Below, piece after piece: positions 44,185 through 52,896 of a DNA stretch of 64,000 bases. The notes beneath the pieces were generated by a model. That model did not search any database. It was not told the DNA's origin and saw only the letters and a list, made by a program, of their open reading frames with translations. The position numbers were made by a program, and so were the translations under genes. The stretch's first letter is position 1; every line of letters starts with the position of its first letter. This DNA comes from an uncultured Selenomonadales bacterium (GTDB lineage Bacteria > Bacillota > Negativicutes > Selenomonadales > Selenomonadaceae), in the NCBI GenBank assembly GCA_937901445.1, contig CALDHY010000041.1, positions 1-64,000 of the forward strand, written 5' to 3'.

Positions 44185-44993
44185 TAATTCAACTGATAAG
44201 TTGCGGGCTGATGAATCCGCGCGTTGGAAATTTTTTGACGGGCAAAATTTATCGAGGCGATTTAAAAAATTTTTGTACGCCGGGCTTGAATTGTTATTCG
44301 TGTCCGGCGGCAATTTTTGTTTGCCCTATAGGCGCATTGCAAGCTGTAGGCGGCGCGGCAAATTTCAAGTTCAGCTTTTATGTTGCAGGATTTTTATTGC
44401 TTGTTGGAGTATTTTTGGGGCGTGCAATTTGCGGCTTTATGTGTCCTTTCGGCTTGTTTCAAGAATTGCTTTATAAAATTCCAGTGCCAAAATTAAAATT
44501 GTGGCGACCGCTGATTTACGTAAAATATTTTGTATTGATAATTTTTGTGCTGATTTTACCGGCAACTTTGACAAATTACGCGGGAACAGGCGCGCCGTTT
44601 TTTTGTGAATACGTTTGCCCGGCGGGAACGCTTGAGGCGGGTTTGCCGCTGATTTTGACACACGCCGAATTCAGAAATATTTTGGGCGAATTGTTCACTT
44701 TGAAAGTTTCAATTTTAATTTTGACAATCACCGGAAGTTTAACGGTGTACAGATTTTTTTGCAGGGTACTTTGTCCGCTCGGCGCAATTTACGGCTTATT
44801 GAATCGTTACAGTATTTACAGCTTAAAATTCGACGAAAAACTTTGTACAAATTGCGGGCGTTGCAGTAAAATCTGTAAGATGAACGTTGCGCCGAATTCT
44901 CAAAAAATTTCTGCCGAATGTATTTATTGCGGCGAATGTGAAAAAGTTTGTCCGAGCGGCGCAATTAAAATTAATTTTGGAGGTAAAAATTAA
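44166..44993 (+). CDS. Membrane-bound 4Fe-4S ferredoxin protein (NapH/YccM-like)
   Basis: This 275-residue protein has about five membrane helices with cysteine clusters at their ends: GLNCYSCPAAIFVCPIGAL (about 40-58), CGFMCPFG, CEYVCPAG and CRVLCPLG. A C-terminal dicluster ferredoxin domain follows with CTNCGRCSKICKMNV and CIYCGECEKVCPSGA. It would pass electrons across or along the membrane, probably to the TlpA/CXXC pair. ATG 44166 fits the family N-terminus and lies inside the microprotein gene; no strong SD is visible, which suggests coupling. Confidence 0.9.
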   Translation: MYRLRLIIQLISCGLMNPRVGNFLTGKIYRGDLKNFCTPGLNCYSCPAAIFVCPIGALQAVGGAANFKFSFYVAGFLLLVGVFLGRAICGFMCPFGLFQELLYKIPVPKLKLWRPLIYVKYFVLIIFVLILPATLTNYAGTGAPFFCEYVCPAGTLEAGLPLILTHAEFRNILGELFTLKVSILILTITGSLTVYRFFCRVLCPLGAIYGLLNRYSIYSLKFDEKLCTNCGRCSKICKMNVAPNSQKISAECIYCGECEKVCPSGAIKINFGGKN

Positions 44994-45974
44994 ATGAAGA
45001 TAGGAATTTTGGGCTATGGAAATTTGGGGCGCGGTGTTGAATACGCAGTTAAAGAAAATCCTGATATGGAACTTGCGGCAGTTTTTACGCGCAGAAATCC
45101 GGCTGAAGTAAAAATTCAAACGCCGAATGTTCCCGTTGTAAGCGCAGATGACGCCAAAAATTGGAAAGATAAAATTGACGTTATGATTTTATGCGGCGGC
45201 AGTGCCACAGATTTACCGGTACAGACGCCGAAATTTGCCGAAATGTTTAACGTCATTGACAGTTTCGACACACACGCAAAAATCCCCGAACATTTTAGTA
45301 ATGTTGACGCGGCGGCGAAAAATTCTAATCACGTTGCAATTATTTCTGTCGGTTGGGATCCGGGATTGTTTTCATTGGCGCGCGCTTACGGTAATGCAAT
45401 TCTTCCCGACGGCAAAGATTATACATTTTGGGGCAAGGGCGTAAGTCAAGGGCACTCTGACGCCGTGCGCCGAATCAAGGGCGTTAAAAACGCTAAACAA
45501 TATACAATTCCAATCGACGCGGCACTTGAAGCGGTACGCAGCGGAAAAAATCCTGAACTTACCACACGTCAAAAACACCTGCGCGAATGTTTTGTAGTTT
45601 TGGCGGAAGGCGCGGACGCCGCCGAAGTTGAACGCCAAATTAAAACCATGCCGAATTATTTTGCAGATTATGATACAACGGTTAATTTTATCAGCGAGGA
45701 AGAATTTTATAAAAATCACAGCGGCTTGGCACATGGCGGCTTTGTAATTCGCAGCGGCAGTACCGGCGAAAATAAATCACACAATCACATTATAGAATTT
45801 AGCTTGAAACTTGATTCAAACCCTGAATTTACAACGAGCGTTTTGGTTGCATATGCACGCGCGGCTTTTCGTCTGTACAATGAAAAAAATTTCGGCTGTA
45901 AAACTGTTTTGGATATTCCGCCCGCGTATCTTTCGGCAAAGGACGGCGCAGACCTCCGCGCCCACTTACTCTGA
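44994..45974 (+). CDS. ddh: meso-diaminopimelate D-dehydrogenase
   Basis: This NADPH-dependent enzyme reductively aminates tetrahydrodipicolinate directly to meso-DAP, bypassing the acyl-DAP branches. The N-terminal Rossmann GILGYGNLGRG, the LCGGSATDLPVQTP strand, the DSFDTHAKIPEH motif and WDPGLFS are characteristic of Ddh. The 326-residue length is normal; GGAGG precedes the ATG one base after the ferredoxin gene. With dapA this gives a short meso-DAP/lysine route. Confidence 0.96.
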   Translation: MKIGILGYGNLGRGVEYAVKENPDMELAAVFTRRNPAEVKIQTPNVPVVSADDAKNWKDKIDVMILCGGSATDLPVQTPKFAEMFNVIDSFDTHAKIPEHFSNVDAAAKNSNHVAIISVGWDPGLFSLARAYGNAILPDGKDYTFWGKGVSQGHSDAVRRIKGVKNAKQYTIPIDAALEAVRSGKNPELTTRQKHLRECFVVLAEGADAAEVERQIKTMPNYFADYDTTVNFISEEEFYKNHSGLAHGGFVIRSGSTGENKSHNHIIEFSLKLDSNPEFTTSVLVAYARAAFRLYNEKNFGCKTVLDIPPAYLSAKDGADLRAHLL

Positions 45975-46642
45975 TGGCTCTGAAACTTCCAACGCCGCCC
46001 ACGCCGCCGACAATCGACAAGGGCGAAGCTACAGAATCAACGCCGCGAATTGACGTACACCAATTTTTTGAAATTCCAATTAAACGAGAAACTGAAACGC
46101 CCGTCGTGCAGGATGAAAAACCTACAGCAACACCGCCGCCTCAAACTGTCGAACGAAAAGTTACAACGCCTGAAGATATGGCGCGTGATGCGGTTGCTAA
46201 CGGCGCGGGAGCTTTAACCAAAAAAACTGTTACACGCCCTGAAACTGAAACGCCCGCGCCCGTCAATCCGCCTGCAACTGCAAATTTGCCCGTTACAAAT
46301 GATAGAGCAAGCAGGGGCAAAGAAATTCTGCGCGAGTTTCAAGAAGAAGACAGACAAACGCTTCAAACAACAGAAACGCCGCGCAATTTCCGGCATTATC
46401 AAAATGAAAGTTACAGCGGCTTTTATTGGATTATAATGTTGGTTGCAGTTGGAATTTTGAGTCTTGTTTTTGTAAGAAAGTTTTTAGTGCGTAAAAATCC
46501 TAAACTCAAAAAATCTGAACTGTTTGAAGGCTCCGGCGAAAAATTAAAAGCAGTATCCGAAAAAGTTTCCGCGCCAATAAAAAAATCGCCGCCGCCCAAA
46601 AAAGACGACGACAAAGGCAAACATTTTGAAGTTAGAGTTTAA
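45974..46642 (+). CDS. Proline-rich single-pass membrane protein
   Basis: This 222-residue protein has a long disordered Pro/Thr/Glu-rich N-terminal part (about 1-145), one transmembrane helix (about 148-168, YWIIMLVAVGILSLVFV) and a basic C-terminal tail. Its ATG shares a base with the ddh stop (TGATG), so it is coupled to ddh. No domain was recognised; such layouts occur in envelope or division-associated anchors. It converges on folK::dfrA, overlapping it by 11 bases. Confidence 0.75.
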   Translation: MALKLPTPPTPPTIDKGEATESTPRIDVHQFFEIPIKRETETPVVQDEKPTATPPPQTVERKVTTPEDMARDAVANGAGALTKKTVTRPETETPAPVNPPATANLPVTNDRASRGKEILREFQEEDRQTLQTTETPRNFRHYQNESYSGFYWIIMLVAVGILSLVFVRKFLVRKNPKLKKSELFEGSGEKLKAVSEKVSAPIKKSPPPKKDDDKGKHFEVRV

Positions 46643-47549
46643 CATAGTACAAAATTTTAAAATCCGAAAAATTTTTAGTGTCAGCTAATTTAAATTCGTC
46701 AAATTTTGGAAAGAAACAATCCGCCGGTTTTTCGGCGTCAACAACAGTTAAAAAAATTTCTGCCGCGTATGGTAAAATTTCACTAAAAATTTCTGCGCCG
46801 CCAATTACAAAATTTTTATCGTCAACATTCAAAACTTGCCACAAATTTTCAACACTGCTTACAATTTCGGCGTTGGGAATTTTTTCAAGCGTGCGGCTCA
46901 AAATAATATTCCTGCGCGACGGCAACGGCTGACAATTCGGCAAAGTGGCTAAAGTTTTCCGCCCGTAAATTACAACGTTATTCAGCGTCAACGCACGAAA
47001 ATTTTTCATATCAGCCGGAATTTTAAACAGCAAATTATTTTTGTAACCTAAGCCAAAATTTTTGTCGACGCAGGCAACCATTTTCAATTTAAAGTCAATG
47101 GGACTGCCTGTAATTTTTTTTACTTCGTCGCCGTGCAATTCAAATTTCAAATTCGGTAAAATTTCACTTAAAGGCACTAAAACAAAATCCCGCTTGTACA
47201 AAAATTTGTGCGGTACAGTTAATCTTTCGGAATTTATTTTTACGCCGTCAATCAATAAAATATCAATGTCAATCGTGCGTGCGCCCCAATGTTCCTTTCG
47301 CACCCTGCCGAGTTCAATTTCAATTTTTTGTAATTCGTCAAGCAGTAAAAGCGGTTCAAGTTTTGAAGAAATTTTTATCGCCGCGTTAATAAAATTTGGC
47401 TGATTCGTGACGCCCCAAGCCGCCGTTTCGTAAAATGACGATACGCGCAGAATTTCGACGCCGCGAATTTTTTTTATGTGTTCAATCGCCGCGTAAAGAT
47501 TTTTTTGACGATCGCCCAAATTTGCGCCTAAGCCCAAGTAGCAAATCAT
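46632..47549 (-). CDS. folK: HPPK-DHFR fusion (folate pyrophosphokinase / dihydrofolate reductase)
   Basis: This 305-residue bifunctional protein has residues 1-155 as hydroxymethyl-dihydropterin pyrophosphokinase (LGLGANLGDR, RKEHWGARTIDIDILL with metal Asps) and residues 156-305 as dihydrofolate reductase (MVACVDKNFGLGYKNN, catalytic Asp180 in IPADMKNF, IYGRKT and FVIGGAEIF). It would act at both ends of the folate branch with the co-operonic folP and folB. ATGA overlap with folB. A fusion of these two enzymes is uncommon; a frameshift is unlikely because the reading frame is continuous. Confidence 0.92.
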   Translation of the reverse strand: MICYLGLGANLGDRQKNLYAAIEHIKKIRGVEILRVSSFYETAAWGVTNQPNFINAAIKISSKLEPLLLLDELQKIEIELGRVRKEHWGARTIDIDILLIDGVKINSERLTVPHKFLYKRDFVLVPLSEILPNLKFELHGDEVKKITGSPIDFKLKMVACVDKNFGLGYKNNLLFKIPADMKNFRALTLNNVVIYGRKTLATLPNCQPLPSRRNIILSRTLEKIPNAEIVSSVENLWQVLNVDDKNFVIGGAEIFSEILPYAAEIFLTVVDAEKPADCFFPKFDEFKLADTKNFSDFKILYYVKL

Positions 47550-47908
47550 TTTCTGCGCCTCGAAATTTCAACTGCCGCTTCAAAATATCTTACCGGCAAC
47601 GGCGCGTTCGGCTTATGCAACGTAACTTTCAAACTTTCAATTTTGGGATAATTTTTTAATAAAGTTGCAGCAATTTCTTCAGCAACAGTTTCAATCAGTT
47701 TGCGAGGAGTGCCGCCGACAACTCTTTCAACGTCAAACAAAACTTGCGCGTAGTCAACAGTTTCAGAAATATTATCCGTCCTGCCCGCCGCGTCCAAACT
47801 CAAATTTAATTCAATGTCAACCTTAAAAATTTGCCCGCGCTTTTGTTCCGCCGCACTGCAGCCGTGCCGCCCGAAAATTTCTATACCCGTTAAAATTATT
47901 TTATCCAA
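47546..47908 (-). CDS. folB: Dihydroneopterin aldolase
   Basis: This 120-residue enzyme converts dihydroneopterin to hydroxymethyl-dihydropterin. IILTGIEIFGRHGCSAAEQKRGQ and the terminal KPNAPLPVRYFEAAVEI are typical. TTG 47908 is preferred because GGGAGG lies 7 bases before it; GTG 47923 overlaps the site. It lies between folP and folK::dfrA with overlapping or near-overlapping ends, so all are co-translated after serS. Confidence 0.95.
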   Translation of the reverse strand: MDKIILTGIEIFGRHGCSAAEQKRGQIFKVDIELNLSLDAAGRTDNISETVDYAQVLFDVERVVGGTPRKLIETVAEEIAATLLKNYPKIESLKVTLHKPNAPLPVRYFEAAVEISRRRK

Positions 47909-47909
47909 G

Positions 47910-48668
47910 TTAAAACCTCCCACTTAAAATATCAGTCATTTTTAACATTTTGGAAATCATCGCCACGTTATGAACGCGCACGATATTAACGCCCTGCGCC
48001 GCCGCCAAAACGCAAATTGCGCCGGTTGCCTCGTCGCGGTTATTAATGTCAAAGCCGGTTGCATAGCCTATAACGCTTTTTCTGCTTACGCCCAAAAGTA
48101 GGGGAATTTCCCGCCCATCCAAAAATTTAAACTCGCGCAGATTTTTTAATATTGTCAAATTTTCTTCCTGCGTTTTATTAAAGCCAATTCCAACATCGAA
48201 AATAATTTGTAAATCGTCGCGCAGATTTTCTTTGAAAAAATTTTTAATATCAGAAATGACGCCGCCGGAAATTTTTTTATTGTGCATTAGAATCAGCGGC
48301 GCACCAAATTTTTTTGCAACGTCAAACATATCGCCGCCGACTGCATTTATAATTGACGCGCCGTTTGAAAGGGCAAATTCAGCAACTTCCGGCTTGTAAG
48401 TATCAACAGAAATTGGCACGTCGAAATTTTTTATTACGGGCAAAACTTTTTCAAGGCGGCTAATTTCTTCAGCGGCTGAAATTGGCGTAAAATTAGGGCG
48501 GGTAGATTCTGCGCCAATGTCAAGAATATCTGCGCCGTCTTCGACAAGTTTTTTGGCGTGTTGAATTGCGTTTTCAGCAGAATAAAAAAAACCGCCGTCC
48601 GAAAAGCTGTCCGGCGTAACATTTAAAATTCCCATTACTAAAGTTTTTTTTGTAAGGTCAAGTTTCAT
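47910..48668 (-). CDS. folP: Dihydropteroate synthase
   Basis: This enzyme joins p-aminobenzoate to the pterin pyrophosphate and is the sulfonamide target. Motifs [15 protein letters not shown] (loop 1), DIGAESTRP (loop 2), VSVD-like [14 protein letters not shown] and the terminal RVHNV are present. At 252 residues it is slightly shorter than many homologues, with a compact central loop. ATGA overlap with the serS stop. Confidence 0.95.
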   Translation of the reverse strand: MKLDLTKKTLVMGILNVTPDSFSDGGFFYSAENAIQHAKKLVEDGADILDIGAESTRPNFTPISAAEEISRLEKVLPVIKNFDVPISVDTYKPEVAEFALSNGASIINAVGGDMFDVAKKFGAPLILMHNKKISGGVISDIKNFFKENLRDDLQIIFDVGIGFNKTQEENLTILKNLREFKFLDGREIPLLLGVSRKSVIGYATGFDINNRDEATGAICVLAAAQGVNIVRVHNVAMISKMLKMTDILSGRF

Positions 48669-49936
48669 TTGATAATTTCGACTCCGCCCATATACGGGAT
48701 TAAAGCTTTTGGCACTGTAACAGTACCATCTTCATTTTGATAATTTTCAAGAATAGCGGCAACCGTGCGACCGACTGCAATTCCGGAGCCGTTCAAAGTG
48801 TGAACAAATTCAGGCTTAGATTTACTGTCGCGGCGGAATTTAATATTGGCGCGGCGGGCTTGATAATCAGTACAATTTGAACACGAGGAAATTTCACGAT
48901 ATTTATTTTGCGCGGGCATCCAAACTTCAATATCGTAAGTTTTGGCTGAAGTGAAGCTCATATCGCCGGTGCAAAGTAAAACGACGCGGTAGGGAATTTC
49001 TAAAATTCTTAAAACGTCTTCGGCGGCGTCAACCATACTTTCAAGTTCATCCCATGAAGTTTCGGGCGTTGTAAATTTAATCAGTTCGACTTTGTTAAAT
49101 TGGTGTTGACGAATCAAGCCGCGAGGATCACGACCTGCCGAGCCTGCCTCCGCACGAAAACACGCGGTATAACAACTGTAATATTCCGGCAAATTTTCAG
49201 CAGATAAAATTTCGTCACGATGATAATTTGTTGTAGGGACTTCAGCAGTTGGAACAAGATAATAATCAAGGTTTTCAAGTTTGAACATATCTTCAGCGAA
49301 TTTTGGAAGTTGCCCGGTGCCAATCATACTGTCTTTGTTGACAATGTAAGGAGCAAGCATTTCTGTATAGCCGTGTTTATTGGCGTGCAAGTCCATCATA
49401 AAATTAATACAAGCGCGTTCGAGGCGTGCGCCGAGTCCGCGATAAAAAGTAAAACGTGCGCCTGTAACTTTAGCGGCGCGGTCTGCGTCAAGGATTTTCA
49501 AATTTTCGCCAATTTCCCAATGTGCCTTAGGCGTGAAATTAAATTGGCGCGGTGTACCGTTGCGGCGGATTTCGGGGTTTTCGCTGTCGTCTTTTCCAAT
49601 AGGTACGTCGTCTTTTGGAATGTTAGGAATATGTAAAAGAATATCGCGCAGATTTTCTTCAACGTTGCGAAGTTCATTATCAAGGGCGGAAATTTTATCG
49701 CCGACGGCGCGCATTTCGGCTGAAATTGCGGCAGTATCTTCACCGGCTTTTTTCATTGCGCCAATTTTTTTTGAAGTGGAATTACGTTGAGTTTTGAGTT
49801 GCTCGACTTCATTTAAGAGGGCGCGGCGTTTTTGTTCAAGTTCAGCAAAACTGTCAAGATTCAAAGAGTTGTTACGATTTTTTAACATTGTACGCACTTC
49901 ATCCAGATTATCACGTACAAACTTCATATCAAGCAT
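48665..49936 (-). CDS. serS: Seryl-tRNA synthetase
   Basis: This class II synthetase of 423 residues has an N-terminal coiled-coil tRNA arm (about 25-105), motif 2 [23 protein letters not shown] and motif 3 [19 protein letters not shown] sequence near the end. ATG 49936 follows AAAGGAGCG; the upstream frame start at 49954 does not. A promoter with a short leader and no T-box drives it. It heads the folate operon, an arrangement that ties folate genes to a housekeeping promoter. Confidence 0.97.
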   Translation of the reverse strand: MLDMKFVRDNLDEVRTMLKNRNNSLNLDSFAELEQKRRALLNEVEQLKTQRNSTSKKIGAMKKAGEDTAAISAEMRAVGDKISALDNELRNVEENLRDILLHIPNIPKDDVPIGKDDSENPEIRRNGTPRQFNFTPKAHWEIGENLKILDADRAAKVTGARFTFYRGLGARLERACINFMMDLHANKHGYTEMLAPYIVNKDSMIGTGQLPKFAEDMFKLENLDYYLVPTAEVPTTNYHRDEILSAENLPEYYSCYTACFRAEAGSAGRDPRGLIRQHQFNKVELIKFTTPETSWDELESMVDAAEDVLRILEIPYRVVLLCTGDMSFTSAKTYDIEVWMPAQNKYREISSCSNCTDYQARRANIKFRRDSKSKPEFVHTLNGSGIAVGRTVAAILENYQNEDGTVTVPKALIPYMGGVEIIK

Positions 49937-49963
49937 TTTGTTCGCTCCTTTCAAATATTATGA

Positions 49964-49992
49964 AGTATAACACTGCAAAAAAAAAATAACAA
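49964..49992 (-). promoter_or_regulatory. serS-fol operon promoter
   Basis: On the minus strand TTGTTA, 17 bases (including a run of ten T), then TATACT preceded by TGT (extended -10). The leader is only about 20 bases. Confidence 0.65.
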
Positions 49993-50084
49993 CTTTTGAA
50001 ATTATGAATCAGCAATAACCTTTATCAATGATTGAAAAAATTTTTTATAATTTTTTAGAAAACTTGAAGGATTTATAAAAAAAT

Positions 50085-50144
50085 TGTCGTAATTTCCCTC
50101 TGGGGGAGGGTTGAAGGCAACGCCCCTTTTGGGGTGATGTTTTA
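50085..50144. repeat. GC-rich REP-like segment upstream of serS
   Basis: CCCTCTGGGGGAGGG and CGCCCCTTTTGGGGTG are two adjacent small hairpins in otherwise very AT-rich sequence. The look is that of a REP-type palindromic unit; one copy only in this window. The rest of 49993-50150 is AT-rich with no feature seen. Confidence 0.4.
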
Positions 50145-50149
50145 TGCAC

Positions 50150-50178
50150 AAAAAAACTCTCCGCATAACGAAGAGTGG
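50150..50178 (-). terminator. Terminator of the 50195-50923 gene
   Basis: On the minus strand ACTCTTCG and CGGAGAGT pair around TTATG and continue into T7. Confidence 0.85.
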
Positions 50179-50194
50179 AAAGTTAAGAAAAAAT

Positions 50195-50923
50195 TTAATC
50201 GACAGTGCCGCCGGTAAGTTTACTTTTGGTTGCGTCGAAACGTTTCATAATTTCATTGTAAGTTTTGCTTGTAATGTCGGGCATATCGTTAAGCCCTGTT
50301 GCGGTATTCCAAGCTGCTCCGGCTTGTCTGAAACCTTCTTCAACGGCTGCGCGCATTTCTTCAAGTTTTTCAGGATCGCCGCCTGCAAAAAGTTCAGCAA
50401 GTCCAAAAATTCTGTCTGAAACTGCACCAACGGACCATTCGCCGCCATCTGCAACTGCCGCCGCAGCGTCTTCAGCATTTGTGGCAACGCTCGGCAACGC
50501 AAATCTTGAGGCGTCAACTTGAAGACCGCCGAAATTTAAAATTCCCGTGCCTTCGTCAAGCCAGCCCTGCAATTTGTTGTTGTTGTCAGTCAAAACTTGA
50601 ATCATTAAGTTAAGCATTGCCTGTTCTTGCATAGCCGCTGATTCTTCGAGGTAACGCATTGCATCAGCTGAAAGTCCCTTAGATTTTTGGGCGTCCGTGT
50701 TGTCAACAGTTACGTTGTCGGATTCTTGCGACATTGCCTGAAGTGCTTCATCAGAAATGTTGACTGAAAAAGCCGCGCCGTGTGCACTTTCGGAAGTATC
50801 CTGTTTTGCCGCGCTTGCATAGGCGTTGACTGCAGATTGAATCTTTGCCGCCGAAGAATTTTTTTGCGCCGTAAACTGCCCGACGTTTTGAGCCGCCACG
50901 TTAGAAATTGTACTTACATCCAT
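50195..50923 (-). CDS. Unknown Ala/Gln-rich cytoplasmic protein
   Basis: This 242-residue protein has no signal peptide or membrane helix; it is low in cysteine and rich in Ala, Asp, Gln and Glu, with predicted helices. The N-terminus (MDVSTISNVAAQNVGQ) resembles that of small secreted or flagellum-associated proteins, but no family was recognised. AGGAGG lies upstream of the ATG. Another unknown gene lies just upstream on the same strand. Confidence 0.75.
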   Translation of the reverse strand: MDVSTISNVAAQNVGQFTAQKNSSAAKIQSAVNAYASAAKQDTSESAHGAAFSVNISDEALQAMSQESDNVTVDNTDAQKSKGLSADAMRYLEESAAMQEQAMLNLMIQVLTDNNNKLQGWLDEGTGILNFGGLQVDASRFALPSVATNAEDAAAAVADGGEWSVGAVSDRIFGLAELFAGGDPEKLEEMRAAVEEGFRQAGAAWNTATGLNDMPDITSKTYNEIMKRFDATKSKLTGGTVD

Positions 50924-50985
50924 GTTAATAACCTCCTAAAAATAGAAAAGAATCTATCGTCAAGGCAAATTGCCCTGTCTTCAAA

Positions 50986-51399
50986 TTATAGCATTAAAAG
51001 TTCAGCCAATGTAAATCGTTGAACAAATTTAATATCAGTTTTGCCTTCAGGTGTTGGCGGTGCGGAATAATCCGGCATTGGTACAAGGTGCGGTTTAATT
51101 TTTTGGGTGGCGTCAATTTGTCCGTCTTTGTACGTTGTGATTGTAATTGAGCCGTCGGGGCGGAATCTTTTTATTGTTTCGATAACCGGCATTGTATTTG
51201 CGGCGGTTAAATTTTCGTTGGAAAGATTTTGGACTGATTCTTTAAATTCTTCGTCAACCTGCGCGAGTTTTTGAGAAAGAATTTTTGCGTAGTCTGAAGA
51301 AAAACCTGCAGAATTATTGGCGGCAAAAGTACTGCTTTGATTTTTGGAAAGTTTTGATTGTACAACGTTTGAAATTAAATCGACGTTCCACGCGCTCAT
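50986..51399 (-). CDS. Unknown protein with short beta-strand motif
   Basis: This 137-residue protein begins MSAWNVDLISNVVQSKL and contains IETIKRFRPDGSITITTYKDG in its second half. ATG 51399 follows AAAGGAGCG by 7-8 bases; the longer frame reaching 51624 runs through the pilin gene's promoter region and is rejected. It probably shares a transcript with the 50195 gene. Function is unknown. Confidence 0.7.
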   Translation of the reverse strand: MSAWNVDLISNVVQSKLSKNQSSTFAANNSAGFSSDYAKILSQKLAQVDEEFKESVQNLSNENLTAANTMPVIETIKRFRPDGSITITTYKDGQIDATQKIKPHLVPMPDYSAPPTPEGKTDIKFVQRFTLAELLML

Positions 51400-51486
51400 T
51401 TCCAACGCTCCTTTCAAATTTTTATAAACCAATTCAACAGTTTTATCGTTATTTTTCAACTGCGCCTTAATAAAAATTTTTCTGCC

Positions 51487-51515
51487 TTGAAAATTAAATT
51501 TGCCGTTGCTATAAT
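51487..51515 (+). promoter_or_regulatory. Promoter of the pilin-like gene
   Basis: TTGAAA, 17 bases, then TATAAT with a TGC extension. The start would lie about 20 bases before the ATG. Confidence 0.8.
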
Positions 51516-51540
51516 TTTTCAAAAACTTGGAGGAATAAAA

Positions 51541-51927
51541 ATGAATCAGAAAGGCTTCGCAACGCTTGAAATTATTTTGATGGTTATGGTAATTGGAATT
51601 TTGGCAACAATGGCAGTCCCGCAATTTGAAAAAATGACTGCCGCCGCCAATACTTCAAAAGTGCAATCAGATTTAGCGGCGATTAACACGGCATTTGCAG
51701 TGTATCAAATGACGCAAACAAACACCGTTACAAATTTAGATATAAACACGCTAGCTGATTATTTTGAAAATGGCATACCGCAAAAACCTACCGGCAAAAT
51801 TTATGTAACAACCACAGGAACAACAACTCCTGCCCTTACTGATATAAATTCTGAATGGAATTATGCCATTACGAGCGGAAAGGCAACCTTTGGCGGTTAT
51901 ACAGCTGATAAATTCACAATGAAATAA
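51541..51927 (+). CDS. Type IV pilin-like (pseudopilin) protein
   Basis: This 128-residue protein has a class III leader: MNQKG followed by FATLEIILMVMVIGILATMAV, with cleavage expected after Gly5, Glu at +5 and a long N-terminal helix. The C-terminal part is small and Thr-rich. It would be exported by a type IV pilus or type II secretion machinery, which is not in this window. GGAGG precedes the ATG. It is a single gene with its own promoter and terminator. Confidence 0.88.
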   Translation: MNQKGFATLEIILMVMVIGILATMAVPQFEKMTAAANTSKVQSDLAAINTAFAVYQMTQTNTVTNLDINTLADYFENGIPQKPTGKIYVTTTGTTTPALTDINSEWNYAITSGKATFGGYTADKFTMK

Positions 51928-51944
51928 ATTGAATACAAAAAATT

Positions 51945-51980
51945 TTGCGATTGAGTAAAAAACTTAGTCGCAATTTTTTT
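51945..51980 (+). terminator. Terminator of the pilin-like gene
   Basis: TTGCGATTGAGT pairs with ACTTAGTCGCAA (a few wobbles) around an A-rich loop, followed by T7. Confidence 0.85.
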
Positions 51981-51989
51981 ATGCAGTTA

Positions 51990-52018
51990 TCGACGTAAAA
52001 AAAGATTAATGTTATAAT
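51990..52018 (+). promoter_or_regulatory. Promoter of the lipid A operon
   Basis: TCGACG, 17 bases, TATAAT with TGT in front (extended -10), about 30 bases before the lpxC start. Confidence 0.7.
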
Positions 52019-52049
52019 GACTGAAATTTTTTTGAAAGGGGAAAGAATT

Positions 52050-52880
52050 TTGCCAAAACAAAAAACCTTGAAAAGTTCAATCGCCGTAACGGGCAAAGGC
52101 TTACATTCCGGCGTTGACGTGCAACTGGAATTAAAACCGGCTGAAGTTGACAGCGGAATTTTTTTTGTGCGTACAGATTTAGCGGCAAGAAATAAAATCT
52201 GCGCGACGCCTGAAAATGTAACTTCGACGTTGCGGGCAACAACGCTTGAAGAAAACGGCGTCAAAGTTTTTACGGTTGAACATTTGATGAGCGCGCTTGC
52301 GGCTTGCGGAATTGACAACTGCGCGGTTGAAATGAACGCCGAAGAACCGCCGGTACTTGAGGGAAATTCTATTGGCTTTTTTGAAATGATAAAGTCCGCC
52401 GGTACGATTGAACAAGCCGCCGAACGCAAAATTATTCAGCTTGAAAAAGTTTATCGCGCAGATTCTGATGACGGCAAAAAATTTATAATCGCCCTGCCTT
52501 ATGACGGCTTCAGAATAAGTTTCACTTCGATAAATCCGCACCCGCTGATTGGTATTCAGTACGCAGATTTTGAAATAACTGAAGAAATTTATAAAACCGA
52601 AATTGCGCCTGCACGTACAATCGCTTATGAAAAGGAAGTTGAGGCGTTGCACGCGGCAGGATTGGGGCGCGGCGGCAATTTGGATAACGTGATTGTTTAC
52701 AACGACGAAGGCTGGCTTAACAAATTAAAATATCCGAATGAACTTGTACGCCATAAAATTTTGGACGTTATAGGCGATTTGCGGCTGATAGGTTTTTTGA
52801 AATGTCATATAATCGCAGTTGCGTCGGGACACGCCCTTAACGCTAAACTTGCCAAAAAAATTTCTGCAGATTTTAATTAA
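52050..52880 (+). CDS. lpxC: UDP-3-O-acyl-N-acetylglucosamine deacetylase
   Basis: This is the committed, zinc-dependent step of lipid A synthesis. Zinc ligands are His78 in VEHLMSAL and the HKILDVIGD His/Asp pair; catalytic His is in SGHALN near the end. It is 276 residues from TTG 52050, which has AAAGGGGA 7 bases upstream; the ORF extending to 52017 overlaps the promoter. First gene of a six-gene envelope operon and not fused to fabZ, which follows after 16 bases. Confidence 0.97.
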   Translation: MPKQKTLKSSIAVTGKGLHSGVDVQLELKPAEVDSGIFFVRTDLAARNKICATPENVTSTLRATTLEENGVKVFTVEHLMSALAACGIDNCAVEMNAEEPPVLEGNSIGFFEMIKSAGTIEQAAERKIIQLEKVYRADSDDGKKFIIALPYDGFRISFTSINPHPLIGIQYADFEITEEIYKTEIAPARTIAYEKEVEALHAAGLGRGGNLDNVIVYNDEGWLNKLKYPNELVRHKILDVIGDLRLIGFLKCHIIAVASGHALNAKLAKKISADFN

Positions 52881-52896
52881 GATTGGAGAGTTATAA

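Noticed and set aside
49937..50150. Possible T-box upstream of serS
   Set aside because: GGGTTGAAGGCAACGCCCC loosely recalls the T-box motif but lies on the strand opposite to serS and upstream of the predicted promoter.
50986..51624. 212-aa version of the 50986 gene
   Set aside because: The extra N-terminal part has no SD and overlaps the pilin promoter and start; ATG 51399 with AAAGGAGCG is better.
52179..52652. 157-aa antisense frame in lpxC
   Set aside because: Shadow of lpxC with atypical composition and no ribosome site.
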